Notes: generated from the sequence alone by a model not told the origin. A stretch of 64,000 bases of DNA from Hymenobacter fodinae (GCF_004745825.1 NZ_SRLA01000001.1:744001-808000); one strand, 5' to 3'. Positions 45,187 through 55,321 are shown, counted from the stretch's first letter. Numbers and translations are program-made.

Positions 45187-45645
45187 ATGAAAAAGTTGTT
45201 TGTTGCCACGCTGGTGGCCGGTGCTGGATTCTTGGCCGCTGCTCCTGCTTATGCTCAGTCGGCGCCACGCTCTGTGCTGCCTGAGCTAGGAGGCGGCCGC
45301 TCTGCCGATGATGCAGGTGCAAAAAAGAAACGCAAGGCTTCAGCAACGGATATTGCTCGTATGCAACAGCGAATGAGCATGAACCCCGATGAGGTGAAGC
45401 GCGACCAGCAAATGGAAATTCTGGAAGCCCGCTCCGGTGGCACTAGCAATACCAGCTTTGGCCGTGCCGCTGGTCCAAGTCGCCAATATGAGAAAGGCGC
45501 CGGGGGCTTCACCGTTCGCAAGTTCAAAGACAACCGCATTGGCACGGCCCGGCAGAAGCGCGGCCAGACCCGCGCCGCTGGCTATGTAAACCCCAAAGGC
45601 AAGCCGCTAAGCCATAAGAAGCACAAGAAGTTCTTGTTCTTCTAG
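45187..45645 (+). CDS. Small basic exported protein, unknown
   Basis: A 152-residue protein from ATG 45187, with a clear signal peptide (MKKLFVATLVAGAGFLAAAPAYAQ). The mature protein is strongly basic: KKKRKAS and a C-terminal KPLSHKKHKKFLFF. It has Met/Gln-rich and Gly/Ser stretches and no domain I recognise. The mature N terminus begins with Gln, a substrate for the glutaminyl cyclase at 58661. A promoter-like CATCTTTG lies only 6 bases before the ATG. Possibly a cell-wall or DNA-binding exported protein, but this is only from charge. Confidence 0.75.
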   Translation: MKKLFVATLVAGAGFLAAAPAYAQSAPRSVLPELGGGRSADDAGAKKKRKASATDIARMQQRMSMNPDEVKRDQQMEILEARSGGTSNTSFGRAAGPSRQYEKGAGGFTVRKFKDNRIGTARQKRGQTRAAGYVNPKGKPLSHKKHKKFLFF

Positions 45646-45659
45646 CTTTATGAGGCTTG

Positions 45660-45732
45660 CTAGGCCACTCCTAAACGTACAAAGCCCCGCTGTGCTGCAC
45701 AGCGGGGCTTTGTACGTTTAGGAGTGGCCTAG
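45660..45732. terminator. Perfect 35-bp inverted repeat between convergent genes
   Basis: Arms 45660-45694 and 45698-45732 are exact reverse complements with a 3-base loop. The outer ends are CTAGGCCAC and GTGGCCTAG. It separates the plus-strand gene ending at 45645 from the minus-strand gene ending at 45729, whose TAG stop is in the right arm. Works in both directions. Confidence 0.92.
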
Positions 45733-46436
45733 AATCGGCCAGTCAGGCCTAGCTTCAGATATGTCATATCGTAGCCTAGCTCGCCAAACGCACCTATATT
45801 CTTCGTAAGGAAATAACGGGCACCGGCAAACACACCAGTCTCAAGATGAACGCCACCATAGGGGTTGTCAGGGTCGTGCAATTGCGTGCCGTCGTACTTA
45901 TCGTTGTGCAGTTCAATGCGCATGCCTACGCTCACGCCTAGGTACGTGTCGATGGCGGAGTGGTGGAACAGGTCATAGTGGTAAGTGCCCCGGCCCAGCA
46001 ACATCAGCGTGTTCCACCGCGACTTCCGGTCCTGGTTAGGGTAGTGGTAGGAGTACCCCTTATAGCCAATCATGGCACCCGCCCCAAGAACGCCGGGGCC
46101 TAGCCCTTCCACCAAGCCGCGCTCAGCCGAGACACTTATAGCTGGCGTTGACTCTAGGCCACTGCCGAAGCTGTATCCCGTGCCCAGCCCCAGCCCAGCA
46201 TTAACCATAGTAGTACCCTTTTGATATAGTCCTCCTGTGCCGGATGATGTGCTGGGGGGCGGTACCCGGTGTGGGACTATCACAGGCTGAGGGGAACTCT
46301 CAGCTGGCTTTTGAGCAGCTGGAGCAGGCTTCTTTGCTGGTGCCTGACGCTTGGTCGTAGGCCTGTCCTGCGCTACTGCATAGGTGCTAGCCAGGAGCAG
46401 TGGAAAAGCCGTTAAAAGTGCGGCAAGCGTCTTCAT
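45729..46436 (-). CDS. Outer-membrane beta-barrel protein
   Basis: A 235-residue protein from ATG 46436 (MKTLAALL; a GTG immediately before is the alternative). It has a signal peptide (cut near AVAQ), then a Pro/Lys/Ala-rich low-complexity linker (residues ~25-75), then amphipathic strands with aromatic girdles (GGVHLETGVFAGARYFLTKNIGAFGELGYDMTYLKLGLTGRF), typical of OmpA/porin-like 8-10 stranded barrels ending in an aromatic residue. Function unknown. Confidence 0.85.
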   Translation of the reverse strand: MKTLAALLTAFPLLLASTYAVAQDRPTTKRQAPAKKPAPAAQKPAESSPQPVIVPHRVPPPSTSSGTGGLYQKGTTMVNAGLGLGTGYSFGSGLESTPAISVSAERGLVEGLGPGVLGAGAMIGYKGYSYHYPNQDRKSRWNTLMLLGRGTYHYDLFHHSAIDTYLGVSVGMRIELHNDKYDGTQLHDPDNPYGGVHLETGVFAGARYFLTKNIGAFGELGYDMTYLKLGLTGRF

Positions 46437-46539
46437 CACAACAGAATAAGGTGGGTTGGTAGCGAATTTACGGCTAATTTCCTGAACAAGCCGGGCGGGA
46501 AACGGGGCTGATCAGGACTGTCATAGGCCCAATACAACG

Positions 46540-46573
46540 AAAAAGCCCCAGCCTTAGTGGGCCGGGGCTCTTC
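46540..46573 (-). terminator. Terminator of the rimP-nusA-infB operon
   Basis: Stem 46544-46553 with 46560-46569 (one internal mismatch), T run on the minus strand. Follows infB. Confidence 0.8.
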
Positions 46574-46593
46574 ATTTATAGCAGCGTGGCTAC

Positions 46594-49500
46594 TTAGAGC
46601 GTACGCTTCACTTCTTTCTCTTCGAAGCCTTCAATGTTGTCGCCTTCGCGCAGGTCGTTGAAGTTCTTCACCGAGATACCGCATTCGTAACCCTGGCGCA
46701 CTTCCGACACATCGTCTTTGTAACGCTTGAGGTCTTGAATCTCGCCCGAGTACACCACGATACCGTCGCGTACCACCCGCACGCGGGTCTTGCGGGTAAA
46801 GGTGCCTTCCGTCACCATACAGCCGGCAATAGTGCCCACTTTGGTGATGTTGAACACCTGGCGTACCTCGGCGTTGGCTACCACTACTTCCTGCACCGTT
46901 GGGGCAAGCATGCCTTCCATAGCATCCTTCACCTCATTGATGGCGTTGTAAATGATCGAGTAGAGACGGATATCGATCTGCTCTTGCTCGGCCAACTTAC
47001 GGGCGCTCTGCGAAGGACGAACCTGGAAGCCGATGATGATGGCATCGGAAGCCGAAGCCAGCAACACGTCCGATTCGGAAATGGCACCCACCCCTTTGTT
47101 GAGGATGTTTACGGCTACTTCCGGCGTACTCAGTTTGAGCAGTGAGTCGGCTAGTGCTTCTACCGAGCCGTCCACGTCACCTTTCACAATCACGTTGAGC
47201 TCCTTGAACGAACCGATAGCCAGACGGCGACCAATCTCGTCCAGAGTGATGTGCTTCTTGGTGCGCATGCTCTGCTCACGGGCTAGCTGCTGACGCTGCG
47301 TAGCCAGTTCACGCGCTTCGCGCTCGGTTTCCATCACCTGAATCTTGTCACCAGCTTGCGGAGCACCAGTCAGACCAAGCACCTGCACCGGGGTAGCCGG
47401 GCCGGCTTTCTTCATCTTCTTGCCGCGGTGGTCAGTCATGGCTTTCACGCGACCGTAGTGCGGACCAGCCAGTACAATATCACCCACCTGCATGGTACCA
47501 GTCTGAACCAGAATGGTGGTTACATAGCCACGGCCTTTATCCAGCGAGGCTTCGATAACGGCACCAATGGCGCTGCGGTCGGGGTTAGCCTTCAGCTCGA
47601 GAAGTTCGGCCTCCAACAGTACCTTTTCCAGCAGATCATCAATGCCTAGGCCAGTCTTAGCCGATACTTCCTGCGACTGATACTTACCACCCCATTCTTC
47701 CACGAGAATGTTGATGGCCGACAGCTCCTCACGAACCTTGTCGGGGTTTGCGCCTGGCTTATCAATCTTGTTGAGCGCAATAACAATCGGTACACCGGCG
47801 GCCTGCGCGTGGTTGATGGCTTCCTTCGTCTGCGGCATTACCGAGTCGTCGGCCGCCACCACAATGATGGCAATGTCCGTGATCTTGGCACCACGGGCAC
47901 GCATTGCGGTAAACGCTTCGTGACCAGGAGTATCCAAGAAGGTTACGCGCTTGCCCGATTGGGTCATTACGTCGTAGGCACCAATGTGCTGGGTGATACC
48001 ACCCGCTTCACCTTTTGCTACACTAGCATTGCGGATATAGTCAAGCAGCGAGGTCTTACCGTGGTCGACGTGACCCATGATGGTTACGATAGGAGCACGC
48101 GGTTGCAGATCCTCTTCAGCATCTACAATAGCAATGTCCGCTTCGTCTTCTTCGGCGCTGAGGAATTCTACATCATAACCGAACTCGTCGGCAATAACCG
48201 TAATGGCTTCGGCGTCTAGGCGCTGGTTGATCGAGACGAACATGCCCATATTCAGGCAGATCTTAATTACCTCGTTCACCGATACGTTCATCAGCGAGGC
48301 CAAGTCATTGGCCGAGATGAACTCAGTTACTTTTAGCGTCTTAGCGTCGAGTTCGTTCTGTGCGCGTTGTGCTTCGCGGTCTTCCGCTACACCAGCACGC
48401 TTATCGCGGCGGTATTTAGCACGGTTGTTCTGGTTGCCACCACGGCCACCGCTGAGTTTCGCCAGCGTAGCCTTGATCTGCTCCTGAATCTGCTTTTCAG
48501 TTTGCTCGGGAGTAGTAGCCGGTGCTGCCGTAGTCTGACGGTTGCCACCTTGGCCACCACCGGGGCGGTTTCCGCCCTGACCACCACCGGGACGGTTGCC
48601 ACCGGGGCCATTATTCTGGCGATTGGCTGCCTGACCAGTGCCCGTAACCCGAGGGGCTGCCGGAGCATTGCTCTGACCGCCACCCTGGCCACCTTGCTGG
48701 TTCGAGGCGCCGGGACCATTCATCGGAATGCGCTGGCGCTTTTTCTTATCGGGGCCGATACCACTCTTCCGAACATCGGAGGAAGCTACAGGGCGAGCCC
48801 CACGGCCACCGCCACCACGGCGAGAAGAATCGAGAGGAAGTTCAATTTTCCCCAGCACCGTTAAGCCTTTCAACTGGTCAGCTTTCGCCACGATGGTGCC
48901 AGCAGGTGCTTCTTCCGAAGGAGCTGCTGGGGCATCGGCCGCAGGGGCAGATGGCGCGGGTGTTGGAGCCGGTGCAGCTGGCGGCGTAACAGGTTGAGCT
49001 GGCGCAGCCGCTGCTGGAGCTGGAGCCTCAACTGGTTTAGGAGTGGGGGCTGGGGCAGGAGCCGGCGCAGTGGGCTGGGGAGCAGGCGCGGCTTTGGGTG
49101 CTTCAGCAACAGGAGCGGGGGCTGGGGCCGGCGCTGGCTTAGGTGCTTCCACTGCAGGAGTGGGAGCAGCAGGAGCTTGTGCCTCCACTTTAGGGGCGGG
49201 AGCGGGGGTTAGGGCTTGGGGCTGAGAAGCAGCAGGAGCCGGTGCCGGAGCAGCAGGCTTCGGCGGTACTGGCCTACCCTTGGCATCCAACTCAATGCGA
49301 CCAAGCACTTTCAGGCCAGGCACACGGTGGGGCTCCTCTGCAGGAGCAGCCGGTGCTGGCGCAGCAGGGGCCGCCGCTACGGGAGCGGGAGCCTCAACGG
49401 GCTTTGGGGCAGGAGCGGGTGCAGCAGGCTGAGGTGCTGGCGCAGCCTTGGGAGCTGCTGCAGGTTCAGCTGGGCGTGCCTGGGCAACTGTCTCTTGCTC

Positions 49501-49722
49501 AGTCTGGCGCTTGGCCTGACTGAGCTTCGCAGCTTCCATCTTGTCCTGTGCCGACGATTCAAAAGCTTTGTTCAACAGGGAAACCTGTTCCCCCGTCAGC
49601 TTAGTCGTGGGTTTATTTTCGATGATGTGCCCTTTTCCCGCTAGGAAATCTACAATTGTAGATAAGCCAACGTTCAGGTCTTTGGCCGCCTGATTCAGCC
49701 GTTTGGTTGCTGCTTCCGCCAT
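46594..49722 (-). CDS. infB: Translation initiation factor IF-2
   Basis: A 1042-residue IF-2 from ATG 49722 ([11 protein letters not shown]). The N-terminal ~450 residues contain a large low-complexity Pro/Ala/Glu-rich region typical of Bacteroidota IF-2 but not conserved between species. The G domain follows: P-loop [16 protein letters not shown]2/G3 [13 protein letters not shown] and [17 protein letters not shown]4 NKIDKPG, G5 SAKTGLG. Domains II-IV continue to the C terminus. IF-2 places initiator tRNA on the ribosome. A TACCTTTG promoter box lies ~34 bases upstream at 49756. Confidence 0.97.
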   Translation of the reverse strand: MAEAATKRLNQAAKDLNVGLSTIVDFLAGKGHIIENKPTTKLTGEQVSLLNKAFESSAQDKMEAAKLSQAKRQTEQETVAQARPAEPAAAPKAAPAPQPAAPAPAPKPVEAPAPVAAAPAAPAPAAPAEEPHRVPGLKVLGRIELDAKGRPVPPKPAAPAPAPAASQPQALTPAPAPKVEAQAPAAPTPAVEAPKPAPAPAPAPVAEAPKAAPAPQPTAPAPAPAPTPKPVEAPAPAAAAPAQPVTPPAAPAPTPAPSAPAADAPAAPSEEAPAGTIVAKADQLKGLTVLGKIELPLDSSRRGGGGRGARPVASSDVRKSGIGPDKKKRQRIPMNGPGASNQQGGQGGGQSNAPAAPRVTGTGQAANRQNNGPGGNRPGGGQGGNRPGGGQGGNRQTTAAPATTPEQTEKQIQEQIKATLAKLSGGRGGNQNNRAKYRRDKRAGVAEDREAQRAQNELDAKTLKVTEFISANDLASLMNVSVNEVIKICLNMGMFVSINQRLDAEAITVIADEFGYDVEFLSAEEDEADIAIVDAEEDLQPRAPIVTIMGHVDHGKTSLLDYIRNASVAKGEAGGITQHIGAYDVMTQSGKRVTFLDTPGHEAFTAMRARGAKITDIAIIVVAADDSVMPQTKEAINHAQAAGVPIVIALNKIDKPGANPDKVREELSAINILVEEWGGKYQSQEVSAKTGLGIDDLLEKVLLEAELLELKANPDRSAIGAVIEASLDKGRGYVTTILVQTGTMQVGDIVLAGPHYGRVKAMTDHRGKKMKKAGPATPVQVLGLTGAPQAGDKIQVMETEREARELATQRQQLAREQSMRTKKHITLDEIGRRLAIGSFKELNVIVKGDVDGSVEALADSLLKLSTPEVAVNILNKGVGAISESDVLLASASDAIIIGFQVRPSQSARKLAEQEQIDIRLYSIIYNAINEVKDAMEGMLAPTVQEVVVANAEVRQVFNITKVGTIAGCMVTEGTFTRKTRVRVVRDGIVVYSGEIQDLKRYKDDVSEVRQGYECGISVKNFNDLREGDNIEGFEEKEVKRTL

Positions 49723-49755
49723 TCTATGCTCGCGAACGATACTCGTATTCAGTTG

Positions 49756-49763
49756 CAAAGGTA
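49756..49763 (-). promoter_or_regulatory. TAnnTTTG promoter box of infB
   Basis: TACCTTTG on the minus strand, 33 bases before the infB ATG, in the 123-base gap after nusA. An extra promoter inside the rimP-nusA-infB operon. Confidence 0.55.
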
Positions 49764-49845
49764 CTATATTAAATCTTGCCGGGCGACGTTAAATCCAGCC
49801 ACCCGGCTATGATTTAACGTCCTTGCCGTACCGGCCGCCGCGCAC

Positions 49846-51135
49846 TCATTGCGCGTCGCCGGAATTTTGAGTTTCTGCCTGCTCGTCTTCCTCCTGTTCT
49901 TCGAACTCCTGACGGATGACACGGAAGAGCTCTTCTACCGTTTCTTCCTCCAGTTCTGTCCGACGCACGAGGTCTTCTTTATTCACGGCCAGCACGGCAC
50001 GGCCAGTGTCAAGCCCAATTTTCTTGAGCTCTTCAATCACCCAGCCTTCAATTTCATCCGTGAATTCGTCGAGCGCGATGTCTTCTTCGAAGTCTTCGGC
50101 TTCACGGAACACGTCGATTTCCATGCCCACCAGCCGCGAGGCCAGCTTGATGTTAGCGCCGCCGCGGCCAATAGCCAATGAAACCTGGTCTGGCTTTAAG
50201 AACACCGAAACCCGACCAGTTTGTTCGTTTATTTTCATAGAGCCGATTTTAGCTGGCGAAAGTGCCCGCTGAATGTACAGCTCTAGGTTATTGGTGTAAT
50301 TGATGATGTCGATGTTCTCGTTTTCGAGTTCCCGCACCACCGCGTGAATACGCGAACCTTTCATGCCCACGCAGGCACCCACTGGGTCAATCCGGTCGTC
50401 GTAGCTTTCTACGGCTACTTTGGCCCGCTCGCCGGGCTCGCGCACAATATTCTTGATGGTGATGAGGCCATCATAAATCTCGGGCACTTCCTGCTCCATT
50501 AGGCGCTCCAAGAATGCCGGGGCAGCCCGGGATATGATGATCTTGGGCGTACCGTTGAGTACTTCTACGCGGTGCACTACGGCGCGCACAGTATCCCCCT
50601 TACGGTAGCGGTCTTTCGGAATTTGCTCGCCCTTGGGTAGCACCAGCTCATTCTCATCCTTGTCTAGAATAAGTGCTTCGCGGCTCCATACCTGGTACAC
50701 TTCACCCACCACAATCTCGCCAACCTGATCTTTGTAGGCCTGGTACAGGTTGTCGCGCTCCAGATCTTTCACGCGCTGAATCAGCGTTTGACGGGCCATA
50801 AGTACGGCCCGGCGGCCGAAATCTTCTAGCTTAATTTCTTCCGCCACCGATTCGCCTACTTCGTAGTCGGGCTCAATCTTCTGGGCTTCAGCCAGCGGAA
50901 TCTTGTCCAGATCCCAGATGTCCTCGGAGTTGTCATCTACAATTTCGCGGTTGCGGTAGATTTCCAGGTCACCTTTGTCCACGTTGAGAATGACGTCGAA
51001 GTTGGAGTCGTCGTCGTATTTCTTGCGAATCATTGTGCGGAACACTTCCTCCAGGATGCTCATCATCGTGGGGCGGTCAATGTTCTTAGACCGAGCGAAC
51101 TCGGCAAACGATTCAATCAGGACGTTGCTGTTCAT
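49846..51135 (-). CDS. nusA: Transcription termination/antitermination factor NusA
   Basis: A 429-residue NusA. It binds RNA polymerase and nascent RNA to control pausing and termination. The N-terminal domain (LIESFAEFARSKNIDRPTMMSILEEVFRTMIRKKY), the S1 domain (GEIVVGEVYQVWSREALILDK), KH1 (VGACVGMKGSRIHAVVRELENENIDII) and KH2 (VSLAIGRGGANIKLASRLVGMEIDV) are visible. The C-terminal acidic tail lacks the extra AR2 domain of E. coli NusA, as usual here. Confidence 0.97.
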   Translation of the reverse strand: MNSNVLIESFAEFARSKNIDRPTMMSILEEVFRTMIRKKYDDDSNFDVILNVDKGDLEIYRNREIVDDNSEDIWDLDKIPLAEAQKIEPDYEVGESVAEEIKLEDFGRRAVLMARQTLIQRVKDLERDNLYQAYKDQVGEIVVGEVYQVWSREALILDKDENELVLPKGEQIPKDRYRKGDTVRAVVHRVEVLNGTPKIIISRAAPAFLERLMEQEVPEIYDGLITIKNIVREPGERAKVAVESYDDRIDPVGACVGMKGSRIHAVVRELENENIDIINYTNNLELYIQRALSPAKIGSMKINEQTGRVSVFLKPDQVSLAIGRGGANIKLASRLVGMEIDVFREAEDFEEDIALDEFTDEIEGWVIEELKKIGLDTGRAVLAVNKEDLVRRTELEEETVEELFRVIRQEFEEQEEDEQAETQNSGDAQ

Positions 51136-51219
51136 ACTGATTTAGTTGTTAGTTAACTAGATGGCAGTTGGTGGGTTGTGCGCAACTGGCCTAGCGGCCG
51201 GTAGAGGGCAACCGCCAGC

Positions 51220-51693
51220 TTATTTAAACGAAATCACTACCCGGGCTTCCTGAATGTCCTGGAAAGGCACTAGTGCGGCGGGCAGGGTTTTCTTCTTGGA
51301 TTTCTCTTTTACTACTTCTGCCAGCTGAATGCCCTCCGCCTCAACGGCTTCCAGAGTACCTGTTTTTTCGGTGCCATCAGCAAGCTTAAGGTTGAGGCTG
51401 CGGCCCACATGGCGAGTATACTGGCGTGGGTCGCGCAGAGGCTGGTCGGCGCCGGGTGAGGTCACCTCCAGTGTGTAACTGGCATCCTCACCGTACTGCT
51501 CATCAATGCGGCGGGCCAAGCGGCGGCTAACCTGCGCGCACTCATCAATACCTACGCCCTGCTCGCCATCGAGCGTCACGGTCACTTTCGGCCGGATGGC
51601 ATCAGACACGGTCAGGGAAACCACAAACAGACTATCGTCGGTTGGCAGGCTGTCCCTGAGCAGTTCGGTTAGGTGGGCTTGGTCGAGTTTCAT
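51220..51693 (-). CDS. rimP: Ribosome maturation factor RimP
   Basis: A 157-residue RimP, needed for 30S subunit maturation. The N-terminal part with VTLDGEQGVGIDECAQVSRRLARRID and the loop YTLEVTSPGADQPLRDPRQYTRHVGR is diagnostic. The order rimP-nusA-infB is the standard bacterial operon. A promoter box lies ~66 bases upstream. Confidence 0.95.
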   Translation of the reverse strand: MKLDQAHLTELLRDSLPTDDSLFVVSLTVSDAIRPKVTVTLDGEQGVGIDECAQVSRRLARRIDEQYGEDASYTLEVTSPGADQPLRDPRQYTRHVGRSLNLKLADGTEKTGTLEAVEAEGIQLAEVVKEKSKKKTLPAALVPFQDIQEARVVISFK

Positions 51694-51758
51694 GAATGGG
51701 GTGGCAAAAGAAAGAGGGGACTATCCGTCCCCTCTGTCGTGTTTGTAGTTTGCTGGTG

Positions 51759-51766
51759 CAAAGATA
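51759..51766 (-). promoter_or_regulatory. TAnnTTTG promoter box of rimP-nusA-infB
   Basis: TATCTTTG on the minus strand, 65 bases before the rimP ATG at 51693; likely the main operon promoter. Confidence 0.6.
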
Positions 51767-51791
51767 GGATAAAATCTCGCCGAATACAAGC

Positions 51792-51827
51792 CTAGGCCAC
51801 CGGCAACCTCCTGAAGGAGTGGCCTAG
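51792..51827. terminator. Facing CTAGGCCAC pair at the end of the type-B cargo gene
   Basis: CTAGGCCAC (51792-51800) pairs with GTGGCCTAG (51819-51827), with an inner CTCC-TGAA-GGAG hairpin. The TAG of the right word (51824-51826, read on minus) is the stop of the cargo gene. Confidence 0.6.
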
Positions 51828-54800
51828 CGCTTTACCTGCACCCAGCCTTTGGCAGAGCGGCCCTCAGTGTCGCGCAAATGGTAGTAGTACATACCATCGG
51901 GCAGGTTTTCGCCGCGCCAGTCGTTGCGGTAATCATCGGTTTCATACACCTTGTTACCCCAGCGGGAAAATACGCGCAAGCTGGCCGGCTGACAGCTGAA
52001 GCGCGGCATGAATTTATCGTTCTTCTCGTCGTTGCCAGGCGTGATGATGTTTGGCACGAATACATCCCCCACTACCACCGGCACAAAGCTGGTTTCGACG
52101 GTGCAGTTGGCGTAGCGGGCCACCAATTTTACATTGTACGTGCCTGCGTGCTCGAACACGTGGTTGGGAGAAGCTTCCGAGGATTTTGGGGACCCATCAC
52201 CGAAGTCCCATTCGTAGGTGCCGCCGGCCAGCACCGGCTCAAACTGACAGGAGAAGGGCGCTAGGCCAGTATACTGCGGAGCGGTAGAACAAACCGGGAC
52301 GTTGATTGGATAGTTAACGGAAGGAGAGGGAGCCAGCACCACTTGGCGGGTTGCTGAGCTTGAGCAGCCATCTAGTACATAGGTATACGTCAGGGTAAGG
52401 TTAGCGCCTTTGAGTTTGGTATCGGGCGGAGTAAACAGGCCGCCGGGTGTAACGCCGGGGCCACTCCAAGTACCACCGGCCGGACTAGCCCCAAGCAGCT
52501 GCACTGGCTGCGTTTCGTAGGAGCACATCGTCAGCGGCGGGCCGGCACTTACCTGCGGCAAAGGCTTCACAACTACCTGCCGGGTAGCTACGCCGCAGCC
52601 CAATGTGTCGGGCATCGTGTAGGTGATGGTATGCGTACCGGCACCTGCTTTCTTGGGGTCGAACACATTTAGGCCACCCGTAATACCCGGTCCGCTCCAG
52701 GTACCTCCAGTAGGGGAAGCCTGCAGGGTGAGGTTGTTGCCATCGACACATACCGCGGGTACTGCGTTGATGGCCACTGTTACATCAGGAACCACCGTAA
52801 TGCGCAAGGGACGCTTGCTCACGCATATGCCCGTAGTTGCAATGGAGTAGGTGAGAACGTTGCGACCTGCCAGCGCTGCCGTAGGAGTAAAGCGGTACCC
52901 GGTGGTAGCATTGCCCGATACGCCAGGGCCACTCCAGGTACCACCGGCCGGGGTACCGCCTAACGCAATGGGCGCCCCGCTGGCGCACACGTAGCGGGAA
53001 GGGCCGGGGTCGGCCACCACCATCCCAAAGTCAACCTTGAAAGCGGCGTTATTACAGTTTCGGTTGCCGTTGCGCGTGTTGAAATAGGAAGCAGTTGGTG
53101 GAACGGGAAAGCCCTGCGTGCCACCACAGCCGCCGCACACAGCTTGGTATACCATGCCGCGCTTATCGAAGCGGGAAGTGCCGCCATCAACGTGCTCACC
53201 CGAGCCCCCGTTTTCTCCGAAAAAGGTAGCGTACTCCAAGCTGGCCATACCGGGCGTAAACTGGGCTAGGTAGAAATCAGAGCCGTCGGTGGAGGGTTGC
53301 ACGGCGTTGCCGGTTACGGGTAGGCCACTGGTGGAAGAGCTGCCAAAGCCGTACCCGGCATTGGTACGCCCGCCCCAGCCGCAGACGTAAATTCTTTCGC
53401 AATCATCAACCAGAAAAGCGGTAGGGGAGAGGTCATAGGCTGACCGACCTGTGCCGAATACGGTGGAGTAAGCGGTTTGGCTAAGGGTAGGATTGAGCTT
53501 GTGAATAAACTGGTGGCTATTGGCCCGCACATAGCGGCCCGCCGTGACGGGGTAGTTGCCTGAGCTCTGGCCTAGTAAGTATACGTTATCATCGGCATCG
53601 AGCTGAGCGAAGTAGGCCTGGTCATCACCCGATGTGCCAATGTAGGTAGACTGACTGATGGCATTACCGGCCGCTGCAATTCGGGTTACGAAGCCATTAA
53701 CGCCAGCAGGAGCAGTAGATAAGAGGCTGCCCGTGGTTACGGGGAAGTTGCGGCTGGTGGTACCGCCTGCCACCACTACCGAGCGGCCCGCTCCGAGTTG
53801 GATGGAATAGGCCGCCTCAGCCCCCGTACCGCCCAGGTAGTTGCCCCACAGTAAGGTGCTCAGGTTGGGAGTAAGCTTGCACACTACGGCATTTGCCCCA
53901 GTAAGTGCCGTGTTGCCAAACCCGTTGCGAATAGGGAAGTTATTGCTGAGGGTGGTAGATGCAATGTAAACGTTGTTGTCTGCGTCGGTAATCACGTCGC
54001 CGCGGAACTGGTCGCCGTAATTGTTGAGTAGGTCAGTGCTTAGGTTAAGGCCATCGTTGGCGCTGCCGCCCAAGTAAGTAGAGGCCACCAACGCAGTGCC
54101 GGTGGCGTTGAGCGTGGTAATAACGAGGTCAGAGCCGTTGGGGTAGGCCATAGGGGCGTCGGTGCCCTCAAACAGCGGATCGGCATACTGGCCCCCATTA
54201 TAGGTACGGGAGAGGGCCTGGGCCGTGACAGGGTAGTTGCGAGAACTGGTAGTGCCCAGAATGACTAGCTCATTGCGGCTGTTTACTACCAAGCTGTGCG
54301 GCACATCTACTTCGTTGCCGCCCAGGTACGTGGCATACAAGCGGGCGGCTGTGCCTTTGACAGTGGTGTTGTACTTGAGAATGGCAATGTCACAGGCACC
54401 GGCATAGGTAGTTTGGGTGGCACCAGTAGAGGTAGGGAACCCCAAGCCAAAGGCAATGCCGCCGGAATACATGTTACCCTGCTCATCATAGGTAGCAGTG
54501 AAACCCCAGTTATCGGCCGTGGAGCCGGAAAAGGTTGAAAATACTACCGTGGGGTCGATGATGAGGGGCAGCTTCCGGTCGTACTGGCCTAGACGGAAGG
54601 AGAGCACGTTATTCTGAAGCTGAAACGCACACGCAATCGGTATCCGCTCGCCGCTGGCGCTGGTTTGCCAGGCTTTGGGAGCCTGCTCCAGCACATCGCC
54701 CACGGAGGTATGAATCTGTAGGCCACCTTCTGAGGTCAGGCGTACCGATTCAGCGCCTTGGTAGCGCAGACGAATAGCTTCGGGCTTGGCACCGGCGCGC

Positions 54801-55321
54801 ACCGTAAAGTCGTACTCCAGGGTTTGGGCTGCATTTTCGTACAAGCGCACGTCAATGCCAGGGTATACCTCCTTGTAGCGGGCCTGATGAAAGCTGCTAA
54901 CTTGGCTGGCCCACTTGCTGGCGTCCTTGCCTAGGAAGTAGTTGCGTACTTCCGTGGTTGCTTCTTCGCCTTGAATGAGGGCACGGGAGTTGCCGCCTTC
55001 AAAGCTGACGCGGTACGCGTGGGTGCGTATCTGACCTTTGGCAGTTGCGGGCAACGCCGTATGCTCGTGGTAGGCGCGGAGGGCAGTCGGGTCGGCGAAG
55101 GTGTAGGTGAAGCCCGAGGAGGTAAGATACAGACGCCCCGCTGGCAACTCGGCCATGTAACGCGCCTGTGCATCCCACTGGCCCTTATTCTCTACAAACT
55201 GCAAGCTGCGCGGGAGAGGGGCCGCGGCCTTACTGCGGGGTGTTACGCCGCTGCAAATGGATAAAGAGAGTAGCGTTAGGAGTAATGTAATTAAATAAGC
55301 GCGGAGAGTAGAAAGGGCCAT
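51824..55321 (-). CDS. Large secreted protein with PKD domain and T9SS type B sorting domain
   Basis: A 1165-residue protein from ATG 55321, with signal peptide. The first ~720 residues have many short beta repeats typical of SBBP/beta-propeller regions (for example VVVAGGTTSRNFPVTTGSLL repeated with variation). Then Ig-like repeats with the motif GTWSGPG occur several times, followed by a PKD domain (YEWDFGDGSPKSSEAS) and a C-terminal gliding-motility type CTD (VFVPNIITPGNDEKND, FSRWGNKVYETDDYRNDW, LPDGMYYYHLRDT). The type B tail means SprA-dependent export. Probably a surface or adhesion protein. Stop TAG is in a GTGGCCTAG word. Confidence 0.88.
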   Translation of the reverse strand: MALSTLRAYLITLLLTLLSLSICSGVTPRSKAAAPLPRSLQFVENKGQWDAQARYMAELPAGRLYLTSSGFTYTFADPTALRAYHEHTALPATAKGQIRTHAYRVSFEGGNSRALIQGEEATTEVRNYFLGKDASKWASQVSSFHQARYKEVYPGIDVRLYENAAQTLEYDFTVRAGAKPEAIRLRYQGAESVRLTSEGGLQIHTSVGDVLEQAPKAWQTSASGERIPIACAFQLQNNVLSFRLGQYDRKLPLIIDPTVVFSTFSGSTADNWGFTATYDEQGNMYSGGIAFGLGFPTSTGATQTTYAGACDIAILKYNTTVKGTAARLYATYLGGNEVDVPHSLVVNSRNELVILGTTSSRNYPVTAQALSRTYNGGQYADPLFEGTDAPMAYPNGSDLVITTLNATGTALVASTYLGGSANDGLNLSTDLLNNYGDQFRGDVITDADNNVYIASTTLSNNFPIRNGFGNTALTGANAVVCKLTPNLSTLLWGNYLGGTGAEAAYSIQLGAGRSVVVAGGTTSRNFPVTTGSLLSTAPAGVNGFVTRIAAAGNAISQSTYIGTSGDDQAYFAQLDADDNVYLLGQSSGNYPVTAGRYVRANSHQFIHKLNPTLSQTAYSTVFGTGRSAYDLSPTAFLVDDCERIYVCGWGGRTNAGYGFGSSSTSGLPVTGNAVQPSTDGSDFYLAQFTPGMASLEYATFFGENGGSGEHVDGGTSRFDKRGMVYQAVCGGCGGTQGFPVPPTASYFNTRNGNRNCNNAAFKVDFGMVVADPGPSRYVCASGAPIALGGTPAGGTWSGPGVSGNATTGYRFTPTAALAGRNVLTYSIATTGICVSKRPLRITVVPDVTVAINAVPAVCVDGNNLTLQASPTGGTWSGPGITGGLNVFDPKKAGAGTHTITYTMPDTLGCGVATRQVVVKPLPQVSAGPPLTMCSYETQPVQLLGASPAGGTWSGPGVTPGGLFTPPDTKLKGANLTLTYTYVLDGCSSSATRQVVLAPSPSVNYPINVPVCSTAPQYTGLAPFSCQFEPVLAGGTYEWDFGDGSPKSSEASPNHVFEHAGTYNVKLVARYANCTVETSFVPVVVGDVFVPNIITPGNDEKNDKFMPRFSCQPASLRVFSRWGNKVYETDDYRNDWRGENLPDGMYYYHLRDTEGRSAKGWVQVKR

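Noticed and set aside
48900..49520. Repeated Pro/Ala codons suggesting a tandem DNA repeat
   Set aside because: This is the usual low-complexity linker of IF-2, not a repeat array; units are irregular.
51824..55321. Possible tandem DNA repeat from the recurring GTWSGPG segments
   Set aside because: Protein-level Ig-like repeats with diverged DNA; not a repeat element.
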